DNA of 64,000 nucleotides from Cryptomeria japonica (GCF_030272615.1 NC_081412.1:673581823-673645822); one strand, 5' to 3'; shown: positions 46,722-59,609, numbered from the stretch's first letter. The notes: generated by a model from the letters alone, not told the origin. Numbers and translations are program-made.

Positions 46722-47634
46722 TTATTATAAGTTGGGCATTTTATCTTAGAAAATAAGATAGTTATTTTCTTTTCCAGTTAGGTATGAAAATGAGCGTAAA
46801 TCTGGAATATTTCCCTATGACATATTGTAGCAAATATGTCGTATTAGATGATCTTGTGTATTACACCATTCATAAAAATCTGTGTCATATTGTACACATA
46901 TTCTAGCAAATTGTCAATGATGTGTCGAGGAAAAAAATGAACATAGTTTAAAAAAAGATATTTCATTAAATGACTCACTTCTAGTCATATTGAATAATGA
47001 ATATTTAAAAATATTTACTACATAATATATATTTTTTAAAATAAATATTAAATCTATTATTTATATATTATAATATGTTTTTTATTTAATTTAATATTTT
47101 TTTGATAAAAATATTTAATTGTATTTTTTATATATAAAATTGATAAAAAATTACATTTATTATTATTATATATTATATTTTATATAATATATATTTTTAA
47201 AATATTAAATATATAATATATCTAACATTTAAAAAATATAAATTTAGTAAAAAATATATTTAATAATTATATTATATAAAACATGAAATATATATTTAGC
47301 TCACATTAAAGCCATGATGATAAAATAAATTAAAAGTCATTTTTTCAAAATTAAATTACAAACATAGGTTTGCAAATTATTTCTCACATTCCTTTCAATA
47401 TATCAAAGTTATTACAAGTAATATTCAAAAATGAAAAAAATCACAAAAAGAATAGTTTTCTATCGCAAAAAAAAAACAGTTATTAGAGATTTGAATAGTA
47501 CATTAAGGTGATGATATGGGTAAAAATCTTGCTAAACATTTTGCAAGTGGTTGTATGCTTATGGTATGAGCAATTCATAAAGGCTTGTATATGGAGCAAC
47601 AATCTAATCTACCATCGTCCTTTCTTCTGCAAAT
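46722..47634. other. Very AT-rich DNA right of the Helitron
   Basis: 46930-47330 is nearly all A/T. No gene is seen. Confidence 0.6.
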
Positions 47635-47961
47635 GTGTCACCATCATACATTATTTTTGAGGTTGATTTTGAATCCCAGCTCCTTTGTAAAGCAATGATC
47701 CTCACCATTACCGAGCTTCACAAGAGAGAGAAACTCTCTAGCCATACTGCGCTCTATTCTGACTTGCCAAGTGTAGTTTTATATTTTAAATATAGAATGG
47801 GTAACAAATGTTCCTGCTACTCAAATGCCATTGGGCTTGCTCATATGGAAGATGTGAGGCATCTTGATGAATTAGTCTCCTTCATAGAGACTTGTTTGGA
47901 CGCCATTCTCATTGACAAGGTATGTTCACCCACTTTCTTTCAGCTCTATGTCTATTTCTAA
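47635..47961 (+). CDS. Unidentified open frame, possible exon
   Basis: 108 codons from ATG-less opening text to TAA; the stretch up to DAILIDK has balanced amino-acid use (LTITELHKREKLSSHTALYS and later AHMEDVRHLDELVSFIETCL) and is followed at 47918-47925 by AAGGTATG, a good splice donor. It is less AT-rich than its neighbours. I do not recognise the family. It could be an exon of a host gene fragment or chance. Confidence 0.25.
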   Translation: MSPSYIIFEVDFESQLLCKAMILTITELHKREKLSSHTALYSDLPSVVLYFKYRMGNKCSCYSNAIGLAHMEDVRHLDELVSFIETCLDAILIDKVCSPTFFQLYVYF

Positions 47962-48354
47962 AAATAGGGGTGTTAAATGGTCAACAAAAATTAAAATCTT
48001 TATCAAGTATATCTAATTTTGGTGTCCAAGACTTTAACCTCTTCTTATAGTGTTTTAAAATAAATGTAAATATTTATTCAATACATTATTACTTACAATT
48101 TAAAGAACAAGAAAAAGCATATTGAGAAGAACAAATATTATCATATTTTACCCTTGAAATCAACATGATAGTTTGTAGGAAAGAAGGATTAATCATCAAA
48201 TTATATTCTTTTGTATTGCATCTTCCTACAACAAAAAATATGATGCAAACTATTGCCACCTAGATACATTTCTCCTTCATCATAAGAATGATAAGAAGAG
48301 AGTTTCTCCTTCTAGAGAGTTATATTATATGAGAAACATGAGTTAATTAATTAA

Positions 48355-48537
48355 ATATCTCTATCTCCCCCTCTCTCTCTCTCTCTATTCATATATTCCT
48401 CTCTATCTCTCTCCCCTATCTATATATTCTTACCTCTCTTTGCATCTCTCTACCCATCACTCCATATTTCTATATGTCTCTAACTGTCCTCTATCCTCTC
48501 TCCATTTTTGTCCTTCTCTAGATATTTATATATATAT
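48355..48537 (+). repeat. Pyrimidine-rich (CT/ATCT) tract
   Basis: Runs of CTCTCTCT, TATCTCTC and similar up to the LTR start at 48538. Confidence 0.9.
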
Positions 48538-49231
48538 TGATAGACACAATACACCACTGAGAGGGGGAGGGGGTGAATCAGTGGTTCTCAAAATCTTTTC
48601 CCTTCTATCTATTCTTGTGAGCATACCAGTTTATGGATCAAACATAATGTAGACCTACCAGTTAGTAAGGAGATAACTAAAATCCACACACACACACAAG
48701 GGCACATCACATAACACTAGTATGTATGAGGAAAACCCAAGGAGCACCAACCCCTGACTTGTTTATGGGATACAACCCAAAGGAACTGCAATCCTTGATT
48801 TAGGGCACCAACTCATGAAGCTACAACCCCTACCTGATCTATGGGCTACAACCCAAAGGAGCTACAACCCCTACACCAAGCTACAACTCAGTGTTCATAA
48901 TGTAAACATCAAATACATAAGTAGCTATCTTGTTACAAGTAAATCTTGCAACCATTTCAAATACCTTACTCTGTTGGTGAGTTACCTTTTCTGCAACACC
49001 AACTCACTTCTCTTGTTTCTCTTCACCTGTTGCTCCTCTACCGATAAGCCCTACCAATACACCTCTTCTACTCTTCTTCTTTCCAGAATCTCCTCCTCAC
49101 ATCATTACACTTTACCAGTGCTTGATTCAACCGGTCCACAATCTGCCTTCTCTACAGTTCTTCTTCCCTTCTGCTCTGCCAATATCAACACTACCAGTTC
49201 TTCTCTCTAACTGGTTGAATGCTTCAACTAG

Positions 49232-49282
<51 letters not shown>

Positions 49283-50724
49283 CTCTCTTCATAGATTCTC
49301 ATTGAGAACTTGGCTGAGTTGCTCTACTTGCAAAAGTCTTTTAACTTGCAATAGCACTATATTCTTCTATGTAGCAGCAATGAACAATCTCTTTGGCCTT
49401 CATACTTATAGGCTCATTTTCTCGCCAAAGCCCAATTAAAAATTTGGACGGTTAGGGTTTCCTCACCATCTACGAGGAAAACCAAATCCAATCAGATCCT
49501 GCATGACCTGATCACCTTGATGTCCATCTGTTCATCTTTACCATTTCTACGCCTTCTAAAACACATTTTCCAGATATGGGAAACATGATCCTTTAACTCG
49601 ACCTACATTTGTCAAACTGCCAGTAATACCTCTATTGTTTCCTTCTTAAGGTATTCTTTCAATCCAATCTTCTTGCTTCGATCTAGGTGCCAACAACTCC
49701 TTGATTCTACTTTGTCATTCATTCTTCCTCAAGCCATGCACATCAGATCTGATCCACAAATCATGGGATCCATAATTAATGCACACTTGTCGAGATACCT
49801 AACTCGACACTACACATCTCCAACCTTTGCAAGCTTGCCACTTTGACACCATGTGGCATTCACATCAACTAACTATTGACTCAGCTCTTCAATCGGTCTA
49901 GATAGGATCACCGACCAAAAACCCTACCAATTGCTTTTCTCTGCTAGTTTACTAACCCTGTTGATAGCTCTCATTATACTGGTTAACTCTTCATGTCTGC
50001 ACTTTGCTTGAACTATCAGTGAAACATCTAAACTGGTCTCCAGACATGTATATCCAAAGTGTGTTCATTCTACAAAGTGAGAGTCTTCTGCATATGTACC
50101 TTGCTTATATAACCGGTGGACTTACATACTGGTTACCACTCTTGATGACACCATGTCATCAACCTTTGCAAGATTCCATCTTTAATCAAGCCACCTACCT
50201 CTTTCTAGATCTACTTGGCCTCGCCCTCTTCCTGATTAGTTTGGACCATATTTCAACCAGTTTGTCTTAATGAAAAACACATCACTCTTTTTATGTACTG
50301 GCATCTCATCATGCCTTCTCTGTCGGTCTAGTGCATAACTATGATCTCATGCACTTAAGGCATTTCCTCTGATCACTAGTAGATCTGATGTGAGCACACT
50401 CACTGTCGGTCATTCTTCACATGATGACTGCATCTTCCACCGGTGGGAGTCCTATTGTTCTTTTGCAACCTTATAGGATACTAGTTCATTCTTCTCTTCT
50501 AGTGTTGATGTGAGTCAAATAACATTATGCCTCTTCACCATAAACAAATACTCAAACACCTTGTCCATTTGACATACTCTCCTAACCTTATGGGTGTTCT
50601 ACAACACAAAGTGATATCCAAGGTATCACATCCTATACTTCTCCATAGTAGGTGTTGTACATACATCTCTTCTACAAGTGGTCATCCCATACGAGTTGAC
50701 ATCAATGACAACACAATGCCAACA
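48538..50724 (-). repeat. 3' LTR of the copia element, about 2.19 kb
   Basis: On the plus strand it runs from TGATAGACACAATACACC to CAATGCCAACA; read on the minus strand it begins TGTTGGCATTG and ends TGTGTCTATCA. It matches the solo LTR at 56935-58912. It contains a CT microsatellite (about 49231-49280). ORFs in it (for example 48815-49210) are not called. Confidence 0.85.
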
Positions 50725-50740
50725 ATCTCCCCCTTTGGCA
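50725..50740 (-). promoter_or_regulatory. Polypurine tract of the copia element
   Basis: On the minus strand TGCCAAAGGGGGAGAT sits directly before the LTR start TGTTGG, a typical plant copia arrangement. The equivalent at 54644-54659 is damaged (CCCCC changed to CCCAA on the plus strand). Confidence 0.85.
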
Positions 50741-51640
50741 TTGATGTCAACACATGTAGTATCTGTCATACTAAATAGTCTTTCTCCACCTTACTATGAT
50801 CCATGGATTCACACACATGTAGTATGTGGTATACTACAAAATCCTTCTCCCCCTTTGACAACAATGGCAAAGGGCACTATCAGGATGTTATTTCTCTTTA
50901 TATGTACTAGTTACTGACAGAGATCTTTCTCCTCCTTTGTCTTCATTTGGTGTAACACTTCCTTTCATACCACTTGTTATCGTGTCCCCGATTGTTACAT
51001 ATTCTAAAGTCACAACACTTGAGATGGGGGACGTAACCATCAACTGACACCAATTGAACATGAAAGTTTGATGCTATTTGAACTTAATTTGCAGAAAGAC
51101 TGATACCAATTGTTGATGTATCACTATATACTGTTCACCTTCTTGTTATCCTGCAATACATCTACCATCTCCATCTCCTGCAATTTGGGTAGTCACCATC
51201 CTTACCAGTTCAAGAAAGCCAACTCTACATTCACAAGCACTTGAACTCCCCCTGAGTCATACACCTCAAGTGCTTGTCTCTGGTTAGGTACAATACCGAG
51301 ACTGCAATCTCCACCATATATCGTTTTAGCTTTGCATATGAGATCATCTGATGATCTTTCAGCTCCATTATTTTACCATAGCCTATGACATGATCCTGAA
51401 CCTGAGACTTTACCACACATTCCATGCTACTAGGGCTAATGCAATGAATTTCTAGCTTCATTGTCTTACATAACTTGCAAGTACCTATTAGCATTCAAAT
51501 CGGTAACATCCTGCACAAATTGGTTAACACCTAATTCCAATTGTTAACCTTTACTCTTTGAATCATGCAGTGGTGATCCAACACTGATCAGTAGGTGTGT
51601 AGTTAGGGAAACTTGTACACACACTTGTCATCTTCTTCCC
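50741..51640 (-). other. 3' internal region of the copia element, noncoding
   Basis: A direct copy lies at about 54660-55560. Runs such as CTTCTCCCCCTTTGACAACA resemble extra purine tracts on the minus strand. No coding motif is recognised. Confidence 0.6.
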
Positions 51641-52089
51641 TCATACCGGAAACAACATGTTTATTTTTTTTGTTTCCTTCATTATTGAGGGGGTGAATGA
51701 TAAATTGAATGTGCTACCCTCCCTAAGATCCTGCATCTCCTTTAGACTTTAGGAGATATAACCTGTGCATTAAATGCACAATGCTAGTCCATGATCTTTT
51801 TCCTCCATAGCTGCTTAATCTCATTCTTCTCCCCCATTATAGACTTGGGAGCAGGGTTTGTCTTCTTCTTCTGATGGGCCCTTTCTTTTCAGGACTCTGC
51901 ATTACAACCAAAAACAGTGCTATAGTAGCACACAACATCCATGCTAACCTCATGAAAAGGGAACCTTATATTATACTAGTTCACTCTTCCTCTTCTTGTC
52001 ATTTCATTATGGCCATCTGTCAGTCTCCTAGGATACCTTGCTTGAGCAGGAACAACACACATTCTGTTCCATGCAAGTATTTTTTTCTT
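51641..52089 (-). other. Region between gag and 3' internal segment, no pol
   Basis: On the minus strand this should start protease and integrase, but I see only broken text and no motif. Probably a deletion scar. Confidence 0.45.
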
Positions 52090-53470
52090 TTATCCTCTGT
52101 AACTTGTTCCATGTTGAGCATGAGTATTCCACTTGTTGTGGTAGGACTGCAAGTTCTTCCTCCTCCAATCATAACTTTTGTGGCCAGATCTATTGCACTT
52201 AAAACATACAACATTAGCAATACCGTAAGAGGGGGTATGTATGCTTCTACCTCTAGATGCATTATGCTCATATGCATAAAATTTGTAGCCATTCGATTTA
52301 TTATGCCTAGGAAGAATAATCTGTCTATTCCTAGACCTCATTTTACATTCTTCTTCTCTATGGCCATAACCTTTGCATCCAAAACAATAACCAGAGAGAG
52401 GAGGCTTATTACTTACAACCTTATTCTTCCAAACATGAGGTGTTATTACCGGTTTGGCATCTGCATTTTTGCTTCTCCAGGAATGGATCCAGGGTTGTCC
52501 ATTCTCTGAAGATTTTCCATCTGATTTCTTCTTCGGCCATGCTTGTCTTGACTCGGTGGCAGCAACATTTCCTTGTCTTCTACCAGTAGTAGGTCTTCTC
52601 CTATTCATGCTACCGGTAACACTGTCTTCTCTAATCTTTCCTTTTCTTTTTAGATCTGCATTATTTCTCCATGCAACTCCATTGTTCATCCTCAACTTGA
52701 GCTCATCTTGACATTTCTCAAGTTCTTTTCTAATGAACTCCATTTCAACTATTATTTGTTGATTCTCTTTATCCTTTGTCTCTAGTTCAACCTTTAGATC
52801 TTTACACTTGCATTCCTTGGTGTCTTTTTGTTGAGACTTTAATTCTGAGATACATTTCTCAGATTCTTCAAGACATTTGATCAGTCAGTTTTTCTCAACA
52901 ACTGCAAGATTCTTAAACAACTTGATTCATTTGTTAGATTCTCCATTTCATTTCCCTTGGAGTCCCAGACTGGTTTCAAATCATCAGTCAATAATTTTGT
53001 CTCTTCTAGTTGAGTGGTCAATAAGCCAACCTTTTGGTTTGACACTTCAAGGCAGGTTCTCAACTGGTGGCAATCCTTTTGAACTAATCTTTTGTAGTTT
53101 TTAAAATCATTTCTAACATTTTGAAGCTCTTCTAGAGCACTTACCAGTTCACACTCTATTTCTGCATCTTCTTCTTCATCATCACTTCCAAACAAATCTT
53201 GCCGGATAGATCTATCTACCTTGTCACACTCTGATGTGTGCACATAACTTTCTGTATCTTGTGCCATGAAGAGATGAGTTTCATCTTCATCAAAATTGCA
53301 GCAACTAACTGATCTAATATCAACACTTCCATGTGTGTCTACATTATTGTCCTTCATGCTTCCAAAATCTGATTCAGTAGTGCATGGCTCATTTCCATAA
53401 AGCATCTTTAGTCTATCCCATATACTCTTTATCGATCTGCATCTTACCACCTATGAGAAGATGTCACTAG
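52090..53470 (-). pseudogene. gag: Copia gag, N-terminally truncated, with two zinc knuckles
   Basis: Minus strand. Near 53440 the text VVRCRSIKSIWDRLKMLYG is the end of the UBN2-type gag core (cf. SAKEIWDxLxxxYEG). An acidic segment (FGSDDEEEDAEIE) and a probable coiled coil (about 53140-52890) follow, then a basic region and knuckle 1 YCFGCKGYGHREEECK (C-x2-C-x4-H-x4-C) near 52370, and knuckle 2 CFKCNRSGHKSYDW near 52210, whose last Cys is replaced by Trp. A stop lies before 53450, and another break near 52880-52743. The N-terminal gag half is lost at the junction with the LTR fragment (53471). Confidence 0.82.
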
Positions 53471-54643
53471 TGAGCCTTCTAAAACACATTTCTAGATATG
53501 GGAAACACGATCCTTTATCTTGACCTACATCTATCAAACTGCCATTAATACCTCTGATGTTTCCTTCTCAAGGTATTCTTTCAATCCGATCTTCTTTCTT
53601 TGATCCAAGAGCCAACAACTCCTTGATTCTGCTCTACCATTCATTCTTCCTTGAGCCATGCACATCAAATCTGATCCACAAATCACAGGATCCATAATTA
53701 ATGCACACTTGTCAAGATACCTAACTCGACATTGTACATCTCCAACCTTTACGAGCTTTCCACTTTGATACCATGTGGCATTCACATCAACCAACTACTG
53801 ACTGCCTCTTAAAGTCGGTCCAGATAGGATCACTGACCAAACACCCTACCGGTTCCTTTTCTCTATGGATTTACTAACCCTATCGATATCTCTTATTATG
53901 CCAGTTAACTCTTCATGTCTACACTTTGCTTCAACTATCGGTGAACTATCTAAACTGGTCTCTAGACATGTATATCCAAAGTGTGCTCATTCTACAAAGC
54001 GAGAGTCTTCTACATCCGTACCTTGCTTATATAACCGGTGGACTTACATACCTGTTACCACTCTTGATAACACCATGTCATCAACCTTTACAAGATTCCA
54101 TCTTCAATCAATCCACTTACCTCTGTCTAGATCTACTTAGCCTCGCCTTCTTCTTCATTAGCTCAAACCATATTTCAACCAGTTTGTCTTCATGACAAAC
54201 ACATTACTCTTCTTCTGTACTGGCATCTCATCATGACTTCTCTGTCGGCCCAGTGCATAACCCTAATCTCGTACACTTAAGGCATTCCCTCTGATCACCA
54301 GTAGATCCGATGTGAGCACACTCACTATTGGTCATGCTTCACATGATGACTGCATCTTCAACTGGTGGGAGTCCTATTGTTCTGCAACCTTATAGCATAC
54401 CGGTTTATTCTTCTCTTCCAATGTTTATGTGATTCAGATAACATTTTTCCTCTTCATCACAACTAAACACTCAAACACCTTGTCAATTTGACATACTCTC
54501 CTAACCTTACTGGTGTTCTACAACACAAGGTGATATCCAAGGTATCACATCCTATACTTCCCCATAGCAGGTGTTGCACATACATCTCTTCTACTAGTGG
54601 TCATCCCATACCGATTGACATCAATGACAACAAAATGCCAACA
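53471..54643 (-). repeat. Partial LTR of the copia family
   Basis: Matches 49549-50724 of the 3' LTR, ending ATGCCAACA at 54643. The other 1 kb of the LTR, the PBS and the gag start are missing at the 53471 junction. Confidence 0.85.
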
Positions 54644-55560
54644 ATCTCCCAATTTGGCACTGATGTGAACACATGTAGTATCTGACATACTATATAGTCT
54701 TTCTCCACCTTACTGTGATCCATGGATTCACACACATATAGTATGCGGTATACTACAGAATCCTTCTCCCCCTTTGACAACAATGGCAAAGGGCATTGTT
54801 AGGATGTTATTTCTCTTTGTATGTACCAGTTGTTGATAGAGATCTTTCTCCTCGTTTGTCTTCATTGGATGTAACACTTTGTTTCATACCACTTGTTATC
54901 TTGTCACCGGTTGTTACATCTTCTCAAGTCACAACACTTGAGATGGGGAAATCAACCATCAACTAACATGAATTGAACATGAAAGTTTGATGCTATTTGA
55001 ACTCAATTTGCAGAAACATTGATACCAATTGTTGATGTGTCAGTGAATATTGCTCACCTGTCTGTCAGCCTACAATACATTTGCCATTTCCATCTCCTGC
55101 AATTTGGGCAATCGGCATCCTTACCAGTTCAAGCAAGATAGCTCTACATTCACGATCACTTGAACTCCCCCTGAGTCATACACCTTAGGTCCTTGTCTTA
55201 GGTCAGGTACAATACCAGGACTACAATCTCCACCATATACCAGTTTAGCTATGCATATGAGATCATCTGATGATCATTCAGCTCTATTATTTTACGACAA
55301 CCTATGATATGATCATGAACTTGAGAAATTACCTCACATTCCATGCTACTAGGGCTAATTCAATGAATTTCTAGCTTCACTGTCTTACATAACCTGGAAG
55401 TACCTAATAGCATTCAAACCAGTAACATCCTGCACAAACCGGTTAACACCTAATTCCAATTGTTAACCTTTACTCTTTGTATCATGCAGTGGTGATCAAA
55501 CACTGATCAATAGGTTTGTAATTAGGGCAACTTCTACACACACTTGTCAACTTCTTCCTC
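54644..55560 (-). repeat. Second copy of the copia 3' internal region
   Basis: Aligns with 50725-51635, including the damaged polypurine tract, GATCATCTGATGAT and the segment CACACACTTGTCA at the end. It is upstream of a partial LTR, so it belongs to a preceding element unit. Confidence 0.8.
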
Positions 55561-56182
55561 TCTACCTCCTTATACCTCTCTCACTCACACACTCTCTATT
55601 TCTCCCTCCATATCTCTATCTCTCTACCCCCTACTCTATCTCTCTATCCCCCTACTCTATCTCTACTTCTCTCTATATCTGTCTCTCCACTCTCTATAAA
55701 TAACTTAAACCATATCTTTATCTTTTTATTTCTTAATTTTCCCCTTTCTTATTATCTCTCTCTTTCTATCACTATTTATTTCTCTCCTCCATCTGTCCTT
55801 ATATCTCTCTCACCTACTCTATATTTCTAAATTTATATCTATCTCTCTATCAATCCTTTCTATATTTCTCTACTTTCTCCTCTCTCATTTCTATTTGTCT
55901 CCCTTCCCAATCTCTCTATATATCCCTCCCCATTTTTCTCTCCATCTCCCTCTAACTCATAGATAGACTCCCTTCCTACTCTCTCTATATATCCCTCCCA
56001 ATTTTTCTCTCCATCTACCTCTCGCTCATACATAGACATAGTCCCTACTTCTCCCTCCCCATCTCTTTAGTTGTCTCATTATATTTCTCCCTCTTTCTTT
56101 ATAACTTATATATGTTACGTTTCTTCTTCCTCTATATCTATATCTCATTATCTCCAAATCTCTCTCTCTCTCTCTCTCTCTC

Positions 56183-56218
<36 letters not shown>

Positions 56219-56600
56219 TCACTCACACACACACAAACACGCACACATGCCCACACACCCTCTCTCTATATCTTTATCTCTACCTAATTTTTCCTTATCT
56301 CCCTCTATTTCTATCTCATTATGAATCCATATCTCTCTATCACTATATATCTCCCTCTCTCTACCTCCCTATACATAATTTCGTATCTCTATCTTAATCT
56401 TTCTATCTCATTCTCTCTTTATGTATTCATCTCTTCCATCTATATATATCCATGTCTCTCCTTTCTCTCTGTCCATCTCCTTTTCCATCTCTAACTTTAT
56501 CTCTATCCCCTATCTCTGTTGCTTTTCCCCTTATCTCTATTTGTCTCTCTTCCCCCCTCTATCTATCCCTCTTTATAGGCTTATTTATCCCTCTCTTTCT
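55561..56600 (+). repeat. Pyrimidine-rich DNA with TC and AC microsatellites
   Basis: TCTCTATCTC-like units fill the kilobase; pure TC at about 56159-56182 and AC at about 56184-56217. ORFs here are repeat artefacts. Confidence 0.9.
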
Positions 56601-56694
56601 TCTTATCGTAGGCATAACTTGATCTTTTTATTAATGGAGGTTGATTATTTTCATAATTCAATGGTTATCTTATTTCCATACTTTTATTGCACAA

Positions 56695-59609
56695 AAAGCT
56701 CATGTTATGTTTGCAATAGAGATAGAGAGGGAGAAATAGAGTTGAGAAGAGTAACAAAGAGATGGGCTAAGAAGATAAATATTGAGATGGAGGGGAGATG
56801 AGTATATAGAAATTGAATCTAGATAAATGTATAGAGATAAAGAGCAGGAGAGATAAAAATAGATGGAGATGTACGAAGAGGTATATGGGGAGATAAAGAT
56901 AGATAGAGATAGAGAGATAGAGAGATATAGAGGATGTTAGACACAATGCACCACCGAGAGGGGGAGGGGGTGAATCAGTGGTTCTCAAAACTTTTCCTTT
57001 TGGCTTTCCTTTTTGGGTGACACCAGTTTGTAAATCAAGCACAAGGAAGACTTACCAGTTAGTAGTGAAACTAATTCAAATATATAGACACACAAGGAGA
57101 CATCACATAACACCAATATATACGAGGAAAACCCAATGTGGGAAAAACCTCAGTGATCAATGTTGCTGGAGTCTACTGCTCCAATCCAACCTCACAGTAA
57201 AACACAGTTACATAGTTTAGGGCACCAACCCAAGGAGCTACAACCCAAAGGAGCACCAACCCCTGCATTGAGCTACAACTCTGTGTTCACAATGCAAACT
57301 TCAAATACATAATTTATTATCATGTTACAAGTGAATCTTGCAACCTTATCAAATGTCTCACTCTATTGGTAAAGTACTTCTCTCTTCTACCAACTCACTC
57401 TTCTTCCTGCTCTACACCTTCTGCTACTCTATTGTATTTGCACCTCACTCTCTGCACATCACCGGTTTCACACTCTGCTGGTCTAAACACTACCGATTCT
57501 TCTCTCCAACCGGTTGAAAGCTTCAACCAGGTTCACTTTCCCTCTCTTGCTCGTTGAGAACTTGGCTGATCTTTTCTCTACTTTTAGAAGTCTACAACTT
57601 CTCAATAACACACTATTCTCTCTATTCAGTAGCAACAAACAATCTCTTAGGCCATTTTACTTATAGCTCAGATTTCCTGCCAAATGCAAATTCAAAACTC
57701 AGGCAGTTAGGGTTTCTTCACCATCCTCGAGGCAAACCAAATCCAATTAGATCTTGCAAGATCTAATCTTTCTAACAACTGAATGCATATCTCTGCCATA
57801 GTTGTGTTTCCCTGATCATGCCCTTTAATTCCGACAATTTTCTTTTTACCTTCACAGCGAATCCTTTAGTTCGTCACAAAACATCTATCAAGTTGTTTCC
57901 TTCATCGCCTCGATCTTCTCAATGTCTCTTAGCTGGCTCATAGTTGTCTTCTAGACCTCAAACCTCAAACCCCTACAATCCTTCGTCAACACGTCCTATG
58001 ATTTGAGTGACTTTTCATTAAAGCTGACCAACCCCTGCAACAACCCCATCGTTGTACATTTTATCTTTATCCAATCATGGGTTTTCCAAGTTGACTATCT
58101 GCTAGCTTGGCACTTCAAGTCGGTCCAAGTACGATCACTGACCAACCACCTTACCGGTACCTCACTTCAGCCAATTTTCTAACCCTTCTAGTCTCAACCA
58201 TTCTATCGGTTACCTTGTCATATCTGCTCTCATCTTGAATTGTCGATGGAACTCTCAAACCAGTCTCTAGACTTGTAAGTCTAAAGTATACTCATTTCCA
58301 CAATGGGGAGGTCTTCTACAACTGTACTTTACTTATATAACTGGTAGACTTACATATTGGTTACCACTCTTGATGACATCATGTCATCATTCTTTCTTAA
58401 GGCTCCATCTTCTTTCTGTTAGGTCAGATTTGTATGTTTGCATCTACTCAGCCTTGCCTTTTCCTTGATTAGCTTTCACCATTTCTCAACCGGTTTGTCA
58501 AGATGAAAAACACTTCATACTCCCTCTATTCTAGTATCTCTTAATACCTCTTTGTCAGTCATTGCTTCACATGATGACTTCTTCTTCACATGGCGAGTCC
58601 TGTTGTTCTGCAACCTTACAATGTACCGATTCATTCTTCTCTTCGAGTGTTAAAGTGATTCATATAAAATTATACCTCTTTATCACAAGCAACTGCTCAG
58701 AACACTTCTCCATCTTATTACACAAGTCAGGCACTAACTTGTGTACTGATGGCCTCTAAGATCATCTTCCTTACCTTTATCGATGTTTAGCAACACAAGG
58801 TGATATCCAAGTTATCACATCCTGTACTCCTTCATAACAGTGTTGAACATAAATATCTTCTACCGGTAATCATCCCATACCGGTTGACATCAATGACAAC
58901 TCAATTCCAACAGAGGAATCATGAGATATAAAGGAAGTAGGAGAGGGAGAGAGAGAGTATTGATCTTGAGATAGAGGGAGTGAGATAGATAGAGGAGGGG
59001 GACAGAATGAGAGATAGATCAATAGATACAAAGGGAGAGGGTAGGGAGAGAGGGAGATATATAGATAGAGAGTGATATAGAGAGATAGAAAGAGATATAG
59101 AGATAGAGATATAGATATGGATATAATCTATGCGGCAATTCGTCTAATCAACTAACTTCTGGAATTTAGTCCTTTTTTATAAAAGATAATGATAAGCAAC
59201 TATAATTTAACAAAAAAATTGCTTCAAGATGTAATCAAGAATTCAAATTTTAAATTATTTTAATTATTTATTACTCTTTTGTGAAGGTACATTATATTCA
59301 ATGTTTATAGCCTATGATCTAGTAGAATTATACTCTCTCTCTTCCTCTCTTGCTTCCTTTATATCTCATGCTTCCTCTATATCTCTCTATCTCATTATCT
59401 CTTTCTATCTTTATCTCCCCATATACCTCTCCCTACACCTCCATCTATTTTTATCGCTCCCCCACTCTCTAGCTCTATACATTTATCTCTTCTATTTCTA
59501 TCTACTCCTCACTCCTCTATCTCAATCTTTATCTTCTTAGCCCATCTCTCTATTACTCTTCCCAACTCTATTTCTCCCTCTATCTCTGTTGCAAACATAA
59601 CATAAGCTT
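56695..59609. repeat. Foldback element with purine-rich arms, split by a solo LTR
   Basis: The left arm (56695-56934, resuming 58918-58960) is the reverse complement of the right arm (about 59328-59609): both carry GTTATGTTTGCAA, AGATGGGCTAAGAAGATAAA, TATATGGGGAGATAAAGATA and CATGAGATATAAAGGAAG in that order. The arms are about 280 bases; about 370 bases separate them, ignoring the LTR. No coding. Terminal duplications were not found. Confidence 0.8.
56935..58912 (-). mobile_element. Solo LTR of the copia family with GAGGA target duplication
   Basis: Starts TGTTAGACACAATGCACC and ends CAATTCCAACA on the plus strand; flanked by GAGGA at 56930-56934 and 58913-58917. It aligns with the 48538-50724 LTR. 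The perfect TG...CA ends and duplication make this the cleanest insertion in the window. Orientation is minus, by its match to the copia 3' LTR. Confidence 0.93.

Larger units (their letters stand above)
48538..55560 (-). mobile_element. Ty1/copia retrotransposon material, minus strand, rearranged, no pol
   Basis: From right to left (5' to 3'): internal 3' segment (55560-54644), partial LTR (54643-53471), gag (53470-52090), internal 3' segment (about 51640-50725), full 3' LTR (50724-48538). The 49549-51635 and 53471-55560 blocks are direct copies of about 2.1 kb. No integrase or reverse transcriptase is visible between gag and the 3' end. The order suggests a tandem element formed by recombination, followed by deletions. 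The two knuckle motifs and polypurine tract support Ty1/copia. Confidence 0.8.

Noticed and set aside
53534-53794. 86-codon minus-strand frame in the copia region
   Set aside because: It lies within the LTR fragment, and the equivalent in the other LTR copy (about 49610-49870) is not kept as an open frame.
55560-56801. Plus-strand Ser/Tyr/Leu and His-Thr repeat frames
   Set aside because: Translations of TC and AC simple repeats.
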